A program made the translations under genes and the position numbers. DNA of 23,880 nt, from NCBI GenBank assembly GCA_030146875.1, contig JASLAX010000217.1, positions 1 through 23,880 on the forward strand. Reading direction: 5' to 3'. Numbering within the stretch: the first letter of the stretch is position 1; each line of letters starts with the position of its first letter. The notes under the pieces were generated by a model, which worked only from the letters and a program-made list of their open reading frames with translations, searched no databases and had not been told where the DNA came from. This document shows positions 1 to 7,240 of this stretch, in pieces. Origin of the DNA: Longimicrobiaceae bacterium. Its GTDB lineage: Bacteria; Gemmatimonadota; Gemmatimonadetes; Longimicrobiales; Longimicrobiaceae.

Positions 1-1050
1 CACGCCCGAGACGGCGCCCGACGCGGCCGCGGTGCGGACGGGGGAGGCGGACGCGGACGCCGAGGGCCCCACCACCGCGCTGCCGAAGGAGCGCTGCGTG
101 GCCGCGGTGGCCGCCGTGGCCCGCGCGATCGCCACGCTCTCGATCGCCGCGCCGACGCCGCCCACCCCCGCGATGGCGAAGCCCGCGGACGAGGCGGAGG
201 AGGCCGAGGCGGTGGCGCTGGCGCCGGCGGAGATGCCCACCGAGGCCGAGGCGCCCAGGCTCACGTCCAGCCCCAGGGAGGCCTCCAGCGAGACGGACAG
301 GTCAGCCTCGAAGCCGGCGCTGAAGCCGATCCCGGCGCCGAGCGAGAGCGAGGCGTCGAAGTCGATCTCCAGCCCCGCCGAGAGCGAGAGCGTGCCGTCC
401 AGCCCGGCGGCCAGCCCGCGCCAGGCGCCCGGGTCCAGCCCCATGCGCGCGGCGAAGTCGGCGGCGCTCTCCCCCTCCAGGGCGGGGGCGGACCTGTCGG
501 TGGAGGGACTCCCGTCCGTCCCCGGCGCCCCGGCGGCGGCGCCCCCCGGCGGCGGCGGGGCGGGCTTGGGCGCGGGCTTCAGCTCGTACTTGGAGTTCTG
601 CTCCTTGATGGAGACCTGCATCTTGGCCCGGAGCGGGGTGCCGTCCCTGGCGAAGTGGTCGAAGTCGATCGACAGCGACGAGATCACCCCGTCGATGATG
701 ATCTCCTTCCAGTGGAACCGCACCTTGGGGGGCGGCTCCGTGGCGCCCGGCGCCCCCTGCGGCAGGACGAACTGCTCCACCTGCCCCGTCTTCTCGCGCA
801 CCGAGCGGGGGCCCTTGGACCCGTCGTGCTCGTCGGCGCTGTCGAAGACCAGCTCGAAGGTCAGCTCCGTGGCGCTGTTCCCCATGCTCTGCTGCGCCTG
901 CCGGCCGCGCGACTGCGCCCCCTCCGTGGAGTTGCTCAGGGTGAGCTTGAGCGACGCAGGGTTGAACTGCACGGGGATCTCGTCGCCGTCCGTGGCGCCG
1001 CTGTCGTCGCTCTTCAGGCGCTGGAGCGTGGCCTTGACCAGTCCGCTCAT
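1..1050 (-). CDS. CIS tube/baseplate adaptor (Afp7/Pvc7-like) with LysM-like segment; 3' end cut off
   Basis: The frame opens at ATG 1050 and stays open to the left edge, giving 350 codons without a stop, so the C-terminus is missing. Residues 1 to about 155 look like the CIS_tube family (Afp7/Pvc7), which joins the inner tube to the baseplate: a PVQFNPASL motif, an ELTFELVFDS strand and a VRFHWKEIIIDGVI stretch. A proline-rich linker (about 158-180) leads to a LysM-like segment at about 192-230 (GESAADFAARMGLDPGAWR, then LSAGLEIDF). Beyond about 232 comes an unusual tail of alternating Ser/Ala/Gly/Leu and then almost pure Ala/Ser/Gly. The start overlaps the stop of the upstream tube gene as ATGA, so translation is probably coupled. 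The family call is confident; the function of the tail is unknown. Confidence 0.85.
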   Translation of the reverse strand, partial: MSGLVKATLQRLKSDDSGATDGDEIPVQFNPASLKLTLSNSTEGAQSRGRQAQQSMGNSATELTFELVFDSADEHDGSKGPRSVREKTGQVEQFVLPQGAPGATEPPPKVRFHWKEIIIDGVISSLSIDFDHFARDGTPLRAKMQVSIKEQNSKYELKPAPKPAPPPPGGAAAGAPGTDGSPSTDRSAPALEGESAADFAARMGLDPGAWRGLAAGLDGTLSLSAGLEIDFDASLSLGAGIGFSAGFEADLSVSLEASLGLDVSLGASASVGISAGASATASASSASSAGFAIAGVGGVGAAIESVAIARATAATAATQRSFGSAVVGPSASASASPVRTAAASGAVSGV

Positions 1051-1580
1051 AGGGCAAGCCTGAGCCCCTCGTGGGCGATGTGCAGCTCCTCCACGGCGAT
1101 CTCTCCCGTCTTGGCGTTGAGCTGCGGCCCCACGACCTTCGCCGGGAGCCCGCGGTCGAACTGCCAGGTGGCCAGCACGGTGAAGCCGTCGGCCGCCATC
1201 ACCTGCACGATCCCGTCGTAGCGCGGCACCGGGAACGTCCCGCTCAGGATCCCCTGCAGCCACGTCCAGAGCTGGGCGTCCACCCGGCCCGTCCCGCCGT
1301 ACAGCATCCCGCGCTTCAGCACCAGGTTGGTGTACTTGCCCCGGCCCACGCGGCGGATCACGCCGTCGTTGCGGCCGCCCTCCTGGTATTCCTGCACGTC
1401 CATCTCGATCTCCAGCCCGGTGCACTCCTGGAATCCGCCGCCCCCCGGCATCGCCGCGCCGGGCTCGGCGGCGGGGGCGGTCCCCACCCCGCTGGAGCCC
1501 GACACCGCGTCGGCCGAGCGGTGCAGGCTCACCACGAAGTTGAAGGTGCCGGCCAGCTTGCGGTCGGGATCAAGCGGCAT
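1047..1580 (-). CDS. CIS inner tube protein (T4 gp19 / Afp1-5 family), second copy
   Basis: This 177-aa protein has the fold signature of phage-tail-like tube proteins: an N-terminal GTFNFVVSLHRS strand, a GFQECTGLEIEMDVQEY core, the NLVLKRGMLYGG motif, WLQGILSG, and a C-terminal EELHIAHEGLRL ending like that of the other tube gene at 4062-4523. Such proteins stack as hexameric rings inside the sheath. Compared with the other tube it carries a Ser/Gly/Ala/Pro-rich insert at about residues 24-46. A GGAGAG motif lies just before the ATG at 1580. The gene starts 6 nt after the 685-aa sheath gene ends, and its stop overlaps the adaptor start. It may be the baseplate-proximal specialised tube (Afp5-like), judged from its position beside the adaptor. 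Confidence 0.9.
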   Translation of the reverse strand: MPLDPDRKLAGTFNFVVSLHRSADAVSGSSGVGTAPAAEPGAAMPGGGGFQECTGLEIEMDVQEYQEGGRNDGVIRRVGRGKYTNLVLKRGMLYGGTGRVDAQLWTWLQGILSGTFPVPRYDGIVQVMAADGFTVLATWQFDRGLPAKVVGPQLNAKTGEIAVEELHIAHEGLRLAL

Positions 1581-1586
1581 CGTGCC

Positions 1587-3644
1587 TCACTCTCCGATCC
1601 GCAGGGTGCCGTCGCCCTCGCGGGCGATCTTCAGGACCAGGAACTCCAGCGGCTCGGCCGGGGCCACCCCCACGTGGCAGAGCAGGCGGCCGTCGTCGCG
1701 CGCCGACGGGGGGTTCAGCTCGTCGTCGCAGCGGACGAAGTACGCCTCGTCGTCGGTCCTGCCGCGGAAGGCGTTGGCGCGGTACAGGGTGCGCAGGTGG
1801 CCCTGGAGCAGGCGGGTCACGCGGTCGCGAAGGGCGGCGTCGTTGGGCTCGAAGACCGCCCACTGCATCTGCCGCTCGACGGTGCGCGCCAGCATGGTCA
1901 TCAGCCGCCGCACGCTGAGCTGCCGCCACTCGGGATCGCGGGAGAGCGTGCGCGCGGCGGAGAGGCGCACCCCGTCCCGCTCGCGCAGGAAGACGTTCAC
2001 CCCCGCCGGGTGCAGCTCGTCGTGGCGGGCGGGCGACACGTCGTCCAGCACCGAGACCACGCCGCGCGCCAGGACGTTCGCCGGCCCGTGCGGCACCCCG
2101 AACGCCCACTCCTGGTGCGCCACGATCCCGGCGGCCACGGCGGAGGGGGGGATGGAGACCAGCGACTCGCGGGCGTCGTCCGGCCGCGAGAGGCGCAGCC
2201 AGGGGTGGTACGCGGCCGCCCAGGCGGTGCGGAAGCGGGCGCGCCAGTCCACGATGCGCCGCTGGTTCAGCCCGGGCGGAACGTCCAGCAGGACGATCCA
2301 CGAGCGCAGGGTCTCCGCCAGCTCCACCACCCGCGCCTGCAGCGCGACGATCCGCTCCAGGTCCTCCGGGAGCGTGGGGTCCAGCCGCAGCCCGTCCAGC
2401 TCGTACGAGGCCTCCACCGCGTCGGGCGCCAGCCCGTCCGGGCAGAGGACGTCGGGCGCCGGCGGGACGGGCTCCACCGGCAGGGAGACGCAGCGCTCGA
2501 ACCCCGCCCCCGCCAGCGAGAGCGTCTCGAAGGTGCGCTCCACCTCCACCAGCGGCCCGGGGGAGTAGAGGTCGGGGACCACCAGGATGGAGACGTCCTC
2601 CGTCTCGACCAGCGCATGGATCCCGTTCCCCGGCAGCTCGTCGCCGGTCGTCCACCCGTCGTCGAAGAAGTCCTCGGGAGCGATGTCGGCCCAGCGGTCG
2701 CGCCCGCACGAGAACTGCTGCACCCAGGCGGAGGGCGCGACGGGGCGCAGGTGGGGGTCGTGCGGGAAGAGGTCGTCCTCCAGCCACTCGGCGCCGGGGT
2801 GGACCAGCGACGAGCCGCCGGCCAGGACGGCCGCCATCCAGCGCGGGTGCGCCGCGGAGAGGCCGAGCTGCGCGTGCGTCTCGGTCCGCCCGTCGCCGTC
2901 GTCCACCTCCAGCTCGCCCTCCACCGTCTCGGCCCGCTCGGGCGCGGCGGAGAGGGGGGAGTCGAAGACGGCGTGGCGGCGCTTCTCCCCCGTCTCGGGG
3001 CGCCAGGTGTCGTAGACCTCGCCCACGAAGCGCAGCGACCGCGCGCCGCCGGTGAAGGTCACGCGGAGCAGGGTGCCGGCGGCGACGGGCGCGTCGACCG
3101 GAAAGGTCAGCTCCGACGGGGTGGCCGTCTCGAACGGGAGAGGCCGGGTACGGTACCGGAGCGCCGCCCGCAGCGAGTTCCCCCAACTCCCCTCGCTGCG
3201 CGCGCGGAGCGTGACCGGGTGCCCGTGGCGCGAGGTCGCCCCCGGGACCACGCCGGACGCCACCCCGTGGCCGTTGCGCGCGTCGCCCGCCCCGTAGTCG
3301 TGGACGATCCGGACCACGTAGGCCCGCCGTCCCCCCTGCTCGAAGAACGAGGCGACGGCGTACGGCAGCCGCCCCGGCCCCTCGAAGCCGCCGAAGAGGC
3401 GGCGGTACGCGTCCCAGCTCTCCACGGGCACCGCCACCGAGCGCAGCGAGTCGGGGAGCGACTCCACCGCCACCGGGTACGGCGGCTCCGCCCACGACGC
3501 GCGGTGCACCGGCACCCGCGCCGGCCCCCGCGGAGCGACCCCCACGAACGCCGCCACGTCCATCCGCACGCCCGTCAGGGCGCGGATGGGCTCGTCGGAG
3601 ACGCGGTACACCCCCGGCGCACCGGGGAGGATGGGATCGCGCAT
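1587..3644 (-). CDS. CIS contractile sheath protein, long form (685 aa)
   Basis: The protein has the N-terminal sheath motif (LPGAPGVYRVSDEP, then MDVAAFVGVAPRGP) and a typical sheath C-terminus: RTLSRDPEWRQLSVRRLM, QMQWAVFEPND, EAYFVRCDDELNP and LCHVGVAPAEPLEFLVLKI. Sheath subunits contract and drive the inner tube into a target. It is longer than the other sheath (619 aa), and its middle (about 300-480) carries divergent surface-type insertions. The two share the same C-terminal blocks but differ widely elsewhere, so they are not a recent duplication. ATG 3644 is chosen because the sheath N-terminal motif begins there, but no Shine-Dalgarno is visible and the next upstream 417 bp are non-coding. 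It is followed closely by a tube gene. It may be a specialised sheath ring like Afp3/Afp4. Confidence 0.9.
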   Translation of the reverse strand: MRDPILPGAPGVYRVSDEPIRALTGVRMDVAAFVGVAPRGPARVPVHRASWAEPPYPVAVESLPDSLRSVAVPVESWDAYRRLFGGFEGPGRLPYAVASFFEQGGRRAYVVRIVHDYGAGDARNGHGVASGVVPGATSRHGHPVTLRARSEGSWGNSLRAALRYRTRPLPFETATPSELTFPVDAPVAAGTLLRVTFTGGARSLRFVGEVYDTWRPETGEKRRHAVFDSPLSAAPERAETVEGELEVDDGDGRTETHAQLGLSAAHPRWMAAVLAGGSSLVHPGAEWLEDDLFPHDPHLRPVAPSAWVQQFSCGRDRWADIAPEDFFDDGWTTGDELPGNGIHALVETEDVSILVVPDLYSPGPLVEVERTFETLSLAGAGFERCVSLPVEPVPPAPDVLCPDGLAPDAVEASYELDGLRLDPTLPEDLERIVALQARVVELAETLRSWIVLLDVPPGLNQRRIVDWRARFRTAWAAAYHPWLRLSRPDDARESLVSIPPSAVAAGIVAHQEWAFGVPHGPANVLARGVVSVLDDVSPARHDELHPAGVNVFLRERDGVRLSAARTLSRDPEWRQLSVRRLMTMLARTVERQMQWAVFEPNDAALRDRVTRLLQGHLRTLYRANAFRGRTDDEAYFVRCDDELNPPSARDDGRLLCHVGVAPAEPLEFLVLKIAREGDGTLRIGE

Positions 3645-3690
3645 CGGAAAGCGGGCGGCGGGGTTCGGGTTCGAAGGTCCGTCGCGGCAG

Positions 3691-3840
3691 GGTCGTGCTC
3701 GGTCCCGGCGGTCGTACGGTCCAGCGGTCCAGCCTTCCCAGGCCGTCCGTCGGACGCCGGGAGGTCGTGCGGCCCAGCGTTCCTCGGCGGACGCGCAAGG
3801 TGGTGCTTCCGTCGTCCCAAGGTCGTGCGTCCGAGATCCG
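3691..3840. repeat. Degenerate GGTCGTGC direct repeats
   Basis: GGTCGTGC or a one-base variant occurs at 3691, 3710 (GGTCGTAC), 3763, 3799 (GGTGGTGC) and 3821. The copies at 3710 and 3763 stay similar over about 21 nt (GGTCGTRCGGYCCAGCG, then KTCC). Spacing is irregular (19, 53, 36 and 22 nt), so this is not a tandem or CRISPR-like array. It could be decayed repeat DNA or binding sites; the sequence does not decide. Confidence 0.45.
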
Positions 3841-3887
3841 GCGGTCTTCCGTCCCGCCGTTCCCCCCGAGTCAGGTGGCGGGGGAGA

Positions 3888-4021
3888 CCCGCGGCGGTAT
3901 CGCGGGGCTGCCCCGCCGGCCGGGGAGACCCCGGACGGAGGGCGCGGGGGCGGTATCCCGCGCCCGGAGGAGGAGGCTCGCCGGCCCCGCGGAGGAGACG
4001 CGCCACGGCGGTATCGTGGCG
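3888..4021. repeat. Three hairpins with invariant loop GCGGTAT and different stems
   Basis: Hairpin A has arms 3888-3893 (CCCGCG) and 3901-3906 (CGCGGG) around loop GCGGTAT. Hairpin B has arms 3940-3948 (GGGCGCGGG) and 3957-3965 (CCCGCGCCC) around GGCGGTAT. Hairpin C has arms 4001-4007 (CGCCACG) and 4015-4021 (CGTGGCG) around GCGGTAT. Loops start 55-59 nt apart. The stem sequences differ but each pairs perfectly, which is the pattern expected when both structure and loop are under selection. In the minus-strand CIS transcript the loop reads AUACCGC. Possible roles are mRNA processing, protein binding or a mobile REP-like hairpin. The pairing is seen directly; the function is inferred. Confidence 0.7.
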
Positions 4022-4061
4022 TGGCTCCGGAGCGGCCCCCTCACCCGGAGAGGCGAGACTT

Positions 4062-4523
4062 CTACTGGTAGTCGATCCCCTCGTGCACCAGGTGCAGCTC
4101 CTCCATGGACACCTCGCCCCCGCCCTTGGCCGCCAGCGTGGGCCCGCTCCACTTCTTGGGCTGCGCGTTCTGCAGCACGAAGGTGGCGACGGAGTTCCGG
4201 GCCTCGTCCAGCAGGGTGATGGTGACGTTGCGCGGGTCGGCCGTGCCCTCGCGCACGCCCTTGAGCCAGGCGAAGAGGTCGTCGGACCCCACCAGCCCGC
4301 GCTTCAGGGTGATGTCGTCGTTCTTGAAGGTGTTGGGCACCTTGCGCACGGTGTTCACGCGCTCGTTCCCGTTGCGGTACTCGGAGTACGAGACCTCGAA
4401 CCCCAGGCCGCTCACGTCCGAGAAGCCGCCGATGATGGACCCCTCGGAGCCGTCCCCCTGGGCCTGCCCCAGCGAGACGATGTAGTTGAAGGCTCCGTAG
4501 GGGTTGTCGCGGTAGGTCGGCAT
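4062..4523 (-). CDS. CIS inner tube protein (T4 gp19 / Afp1-5 family), first copy
   Basis: This 153-aa protein is a compact tube subunit without the insert of the copy at 1047-1580. Visible blocks are the N-terminal YGAFNYIVSLGQ strand, GFSDVSGLGFEVSYSEYRNG, the DDITLKRGLVG motif, LFAWLKGVREG, a TITLLDEARNSV strand, the KKWSGPTL motif and a C-terminal MEELHLVHEGIDYQ. It is likely the major tube protein, because it follows the shorter sheath in the order typical of Afp/PVC-type systems. It starts 18 nt downstream of the 619-aa sheath stop, and GGGAGACTTGAG lies just before ATG 4523. The structured non-coding gap begins directly after its stop, so those hairpins would lie in its 3' untranslated region. 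Confidence 0.92.
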   Translation of the reverse strand: MPTYRDNPYGAFNYIVSLGQAQGDGSEGSIIGGFSDVSGLGFEVSYSEYRNGNERVNTVRKVPNTFKNDDITLKRGLVGSDDLFAWLKGVREGTADPRNVTITLLDEARNSVATFVLQNAQPKKWSGPTLAAKGGGEVSMEELHLVHEGIDYQ

Positions 4524-4541
4524 CGCTCAAGTCTCCCGGTC

Positions 4542-6401
4542 TTAGTTGGTGGGACCGCTCACGGCGTCGCCGGTCCACTGGCCGATGCGGAAGATCACGT
4601 ACTCCGCCGGCCGCGTGGGGGCCACGCCCACCAGGGCGATCATCCGACCGTTGTCCAGGTCGTTCTGCGTCATGGTGGTGCGGTCGCAGCGGACGAAGAA
4701 CGCCTTGTCGGGCTTCTCGCCGATGAGCGCGCCGTTCTTCCACAGCACCAGCAGGAAGTCCTCGATCGTGCGCCGGATGTTGGCCCACAGGCGGTCGTTG
4801 TTCGGCTCGAACACCGCCCACTGGGTGGCCTTGTCGATGGAGTGCTCGATGTAGATGAAGAGCCGCCGCACGTTCACGTACTTCCACTCGGGGTCGCTGC
4901 TCATGGTGCGCGCGCCCCAGATGCGGTTGCCGCGGCCCTCGAAGAAGCGCAGCGCGTTGATCCCCTCGGGGTTCAGCACGTCCTGGCGCGCCTTGTTGAT
5001 GTTGATCTCGAAGCGGGTCAGCCCGCGCACCACCTCGTTGGCGGGCGCCTTGTGCACGCCGCGCTCGATGTCGGTGCGGGCGTACACGCCCGCCACGAAG
5101 CCCGACGGCGGCAGGATCAGCTTGCGCGGGGGAGCGCCCTGGGCGGCGCGCTCGGTGGGGTCCAGGATCTCGATCCAGGGGTGGTAGAACGCGGCGTACT
5201 TGCTGTCGAACCGGCCGCGGAAGTCGCGGATCTGGTTCATCGAGCTCTCCGACGGCCCGTCCACCACCGCGATGCGGTAGCGCATCAGCTCGGCGTGGGT
5301 GATCAGCCGGTCGGCGGCCTGCAGGCACAGGTCGTTGTCGTCGTACGTGCCGCCGTCGGGCAGGGCCACGATCGCGATGTCGTCGATCTCGGCCAGCGCG
5401 GCCAGGCCGGTGGCCTTCTTGCTCACGATGTCCGGGTCGGCCTCCTCGCCGGCCAGGTCGTCGGGAAGGGCGATGGTGCCGTCGTTCCCGTCGCTCAGGC
5501 GCCGGGTGGACTCGTTGCGCAGCGCCTGCATGAGCAGCGCGGGGGCGTCCTCGCCCAGGCCGGTGGGGTCCCACTGCAGCCAGACCACCGCGTTCTCGTC
5601 GGCCGGGTCGTCGCGCTGCAGGATGCGGCCTACGTGGCGCTTCTGGTCGGGGTGCGCCCCCAGCTCGGGGTACACGTCCTGCCGCTCGGCGTCCACCACC
5701 ACCCGCACCGTCATCTCCACGAGCTGGATGGTGGGGTTGGTGCCCACGCCCGGCGCGGTGGTGCCGCCGCCCACGGTGTGGAAGGTCTGCCTGCCGTCGG
5801 TGTCCACGTGCACCACGGCGAGCAGGCCGTCCTGCAGCACGTCGTTCCCGGTCGGCGGGTCGGTGCCGAAGGGCACGATCTCCACCACGGCGCCGTGCTT
5901 GGCGCGCTTGGCCTGCACCACCACGGCGCCGAAGGCGTCGGTCTCGAACGCCAGGTTCTTGCTGCGCTGCACCGTGGTCTCCACCCACACGTTCCCGGCC
6001 GCCCCCGGCCAGCGGGCGCGCCAGGTGGCCTGCGTGCCGCCGACGGGCACGGCCATCCAGGCGGTGCCGTTGTCCAGCGCCGCGTCGTTGGGCACGAACA
6101 CGCGGGAGACGTACAGGCGCTTGCCGCCGTTCATGAAGAAGGCGCGGGCCGCGTGCGCCAGGTACGTCAGGCGCTCGTCGCCGTCGGGAGAGACCTTCTC
6201 CAGCCCGCCGTACACCCGCTCGAACTCGGTGAACGACGTGATCAGCCGCGGCTCGGTGGTGGTGGGACCGCCGGCGTACTGCACCGGCCCGGTCCGCGTC
6301 ATCCCGGCGAAGCCGGTGGTGCTGGTGGGGACCCCCTCGATGGACTTGGAGCGGAAGCTCACCTCCTCGACGTAGACCCCTGGTGCCAGGTATTCGGGCA
6401 T
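4542..6401 (-). CDS. CIS contractile sheath protein, major form (619 aa)
   Basis: It is a clear phage-tail-like sheath. It begins MPEYLAPGVYVEEVSF, the classic sheath N-terminus, and ends with the conserved domain blocks LNPEGINALRFFEGRG, TMSSDPEWKYVNVRRL, ATQWAVFEPNN, AFFVRCDRTTM and IALVGVAPTRPAEYVIFRI. The frame is open to 7079, but ATG 6401 is chosen because the family motif begins there and AAGGAG sits 6 nt upstream, one of the best ribosome sites in the window. It precedes the major tube gene, so the pair probably gives the main contractile trunk. Its gene starts 26 nt after the unknown beta-sandwich protein gene ends. Confidence 0.94.
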   Translation of the reverse strand: MPEYLAPGVYVEEVSFRSKSIEGVPTSTTGFAGMTRTGPVQYAGGPTTTEPRLITSFTEFERVYGGLEKVSPDGDERLTYLAHAARAFFMNGGKRLYVSRVFVPNDAALDNGTAWMAVPVGGTQATWRARWPGAAGNVWVETTVQRSKNLAFETDAFGAVVVQAKRAKHGAVVEIVPFGTDPPTGNDVLQDGLLAVVHVDTDGRQTFHTVGGGTTAPGVGTNPTIQLVEMTVRVVVDAERQDVYPELGAHPDQKRHVGRILQRDDPADENAVVWLQWDPTGLGEDAPALLMQALRNESTRRLSDGNDGTIALPDDLAGEEADPDIVSKKATGLAALAEIDDIAIVALPDGGTYDDNDLCLQAADRLITHAELMRYRIAVVDGPSESSMNQIRDFRGRFDSKYAAFYHPWIEILDPTERAAQGAPPRKLILPPSGFVAGVYARTDIERGVHKAPANEVVRGLTRFEININKARQDVLNPEGINALRFFEGRGNRIWGARTMSSDPEWKYVNVRRLFIYIEHSIDKATQWAVFEPNNDRLWANIRRTIEDFLLVLWKNGALIGEKPDKAFFVRCDRTTMTQNDLDNGRMIALVGVAPTRPAEYVIFRIGQWTGDAVSGPTN

Positions 6402-6427
6402 CTTTGCGCTCCTTGCGCGGGTGGGTG

Positions 6428-7240
6428 CTAAGAGAAGTCGAACGTCTGGCTTCGGAACCTCCCCAGGACGAGCTCCACCTCCTTGTCGCTGTTCGCCGTG
6501 CTGACGTACCCGTCCGGGAGGCGGTCCCCGGATGAGGTGCCGTCCTCGTCGGCGGGGAGTGGCAGCGTCTCGAGCGGGAGGTCCCAGAGAGGGTCCACGG
6601 CCGAGGCCGGATCGGCCGCGGGGTCCGGCCTGTCCGTGGGGCCGAAGACGACCACGCGGACGGAGACGGGAAGGGTGAGCTCCCCGGCGTTCACCATGGC
6701 GGGGTCGGGCAGGAGCAGGAACTCCCCGCGCGCGTCGCCGTGCGCGCGCCCCACCTCCACCCCGTCCGCCACGCGCAGGGCGCGGACGCGCGCCCAGCGC
6801 ATGGGCGCCCCGTCGCGGGCTACGATCCCGCGGATCCCCGACACGGCGTCGGACACGTCGTACGCGGCGCCGGGGTAGAGCCACGGGGCCACCGCGCGGC
6901 CCGGCAGCGGCGGGTCCGTCAGCAGCACGCGCAGCCGCCGCGGCACGAAGCGCTGCCGCGGGTCCAGCACGCGCACCGCCATCTCGGTCCTGGTGCTGTC
7001 CTTCCAGAGGAAGACGTGGCGCGACGACGAGTGCCGCGCGGCGCGGGGGAGCAGGTCGTGCTCCTCGAACGGCCCCCACTTCGGGTCCCGCAGGGTGGAG
7101 GGCACCGGGAGCGGCACGCCGTCCATCGCCACCTCCAGGGGGTGCGCCACCCGCTGGCGGCGGGCGGCGTCGTGCGGCTCCACCCCCAGCGCGAAGCGCA
7201 GCACCTGCTCCACGTACTTCCCCGGAACCCAGGCGTTCAC
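6428..7240 (-). CDS. CIS-associated protein of unknown function with a carboxypeptidase-regulatory-like segment
   Basis: The 270-aa protein starts at GTG 7240, which overlaps the stop of the DUF4255 gene as GTGA, implying translational coupling. Residues 1-120 contain WVPGKYVEQVLRFALG, a PLEVAMDGVPLPVP stretch and many basic beta-strand-like segments. Residues 130-200 (VSGIRGIVARDGAPMRWARV, then VGRAHGDARGEFLLL) look like a carboxypeptidase-regulatory or CnaB-like beta-sandwich of the kind seen in surface and tail-decoration proteins. The C-terminal part is acidic and proline-rich. I do not recognise it as a core Afp/PVC component. Its place between the tail terminator and the major sheath suggests a structural or decoration role, which is inference only. 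Confidence 0.75.
   Translation of the reverse strand: MNAWVPGKYVEQVLRFALGVEPHDAARRQRVAHPLEVAMDGVPLPVPSTLRDPKWGPFEEHDLLPRAARHSSSRHVFLWKDSTRTEMAVRVLDPRQRFVPRRLRVLLTDPPLPGRAVAPWLYPGAAYDVSDAVSGIRGIVARDGAPMRWARVRALRVADGVEVGRAHGDARGEFLLLPDPAMVNAGELTLPVSVRVVVFGPTDRPDPAADPASAVDPLWDLPLETLPLPADEDGTSSGDRLPDGYVSTANSDKEVELVLGRFRSQTFDFS

Larger units (their letters stand above)
3645..4061. other. 417-bp non-coding gap inside the CIS cluster, rich in structured repeats
   Basis: No ORF here looks like a real protein; the open frames are arginine/proline-rich artefacts of GC content. The gap separates the first tube gene (stop at 4062) from the long sheath gene (start at 3644), while most other neighbours in the cluster are tightly packed. 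It holds two repeat families: GGTCGTGC-type direct repeats at 3691-3840, and three hairpins with an identical loop at 3888-4021. Both are listed separately. Confidence 0.8.

Noticed and set aside
3691..4021. CRISPR array
   Set aside because: Repeat units are too short, irregularly spaced and variable, and there are no cas genes.
3575..4071. Small open frames in the CIS gap that could be a CIS toxin or cargo
   Set aside because: All frames on both strands are Arg/Pro/Gly-rich with no start context, and their composition follows from the repeats.
4059..4072. TACTGGTA at the tube stop resembling TACCAGTA near 11553-11562
   Set aside because: The first instance is simply the codons for the C-terminal Tyr-Gln and stop; an 8-base match is expected by chance.
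1071..6431. A 1786-codon open frame on the plus strand opposite the CIS genes
   Set aside because: It is Arg/His/Gly/Val-rich low-complexity with no family motifs and lies exactly antisense to clear sheath and tube genes; long antisense frames are expected at this GC content.
6402..7079. N-terminal extension of the major sheath frame to 7079
   Set aside because: The canonical sheath N-terminus and a strong ribosome site lie at 6401, and the extension overlaps the upstream CIS gene in another frame.
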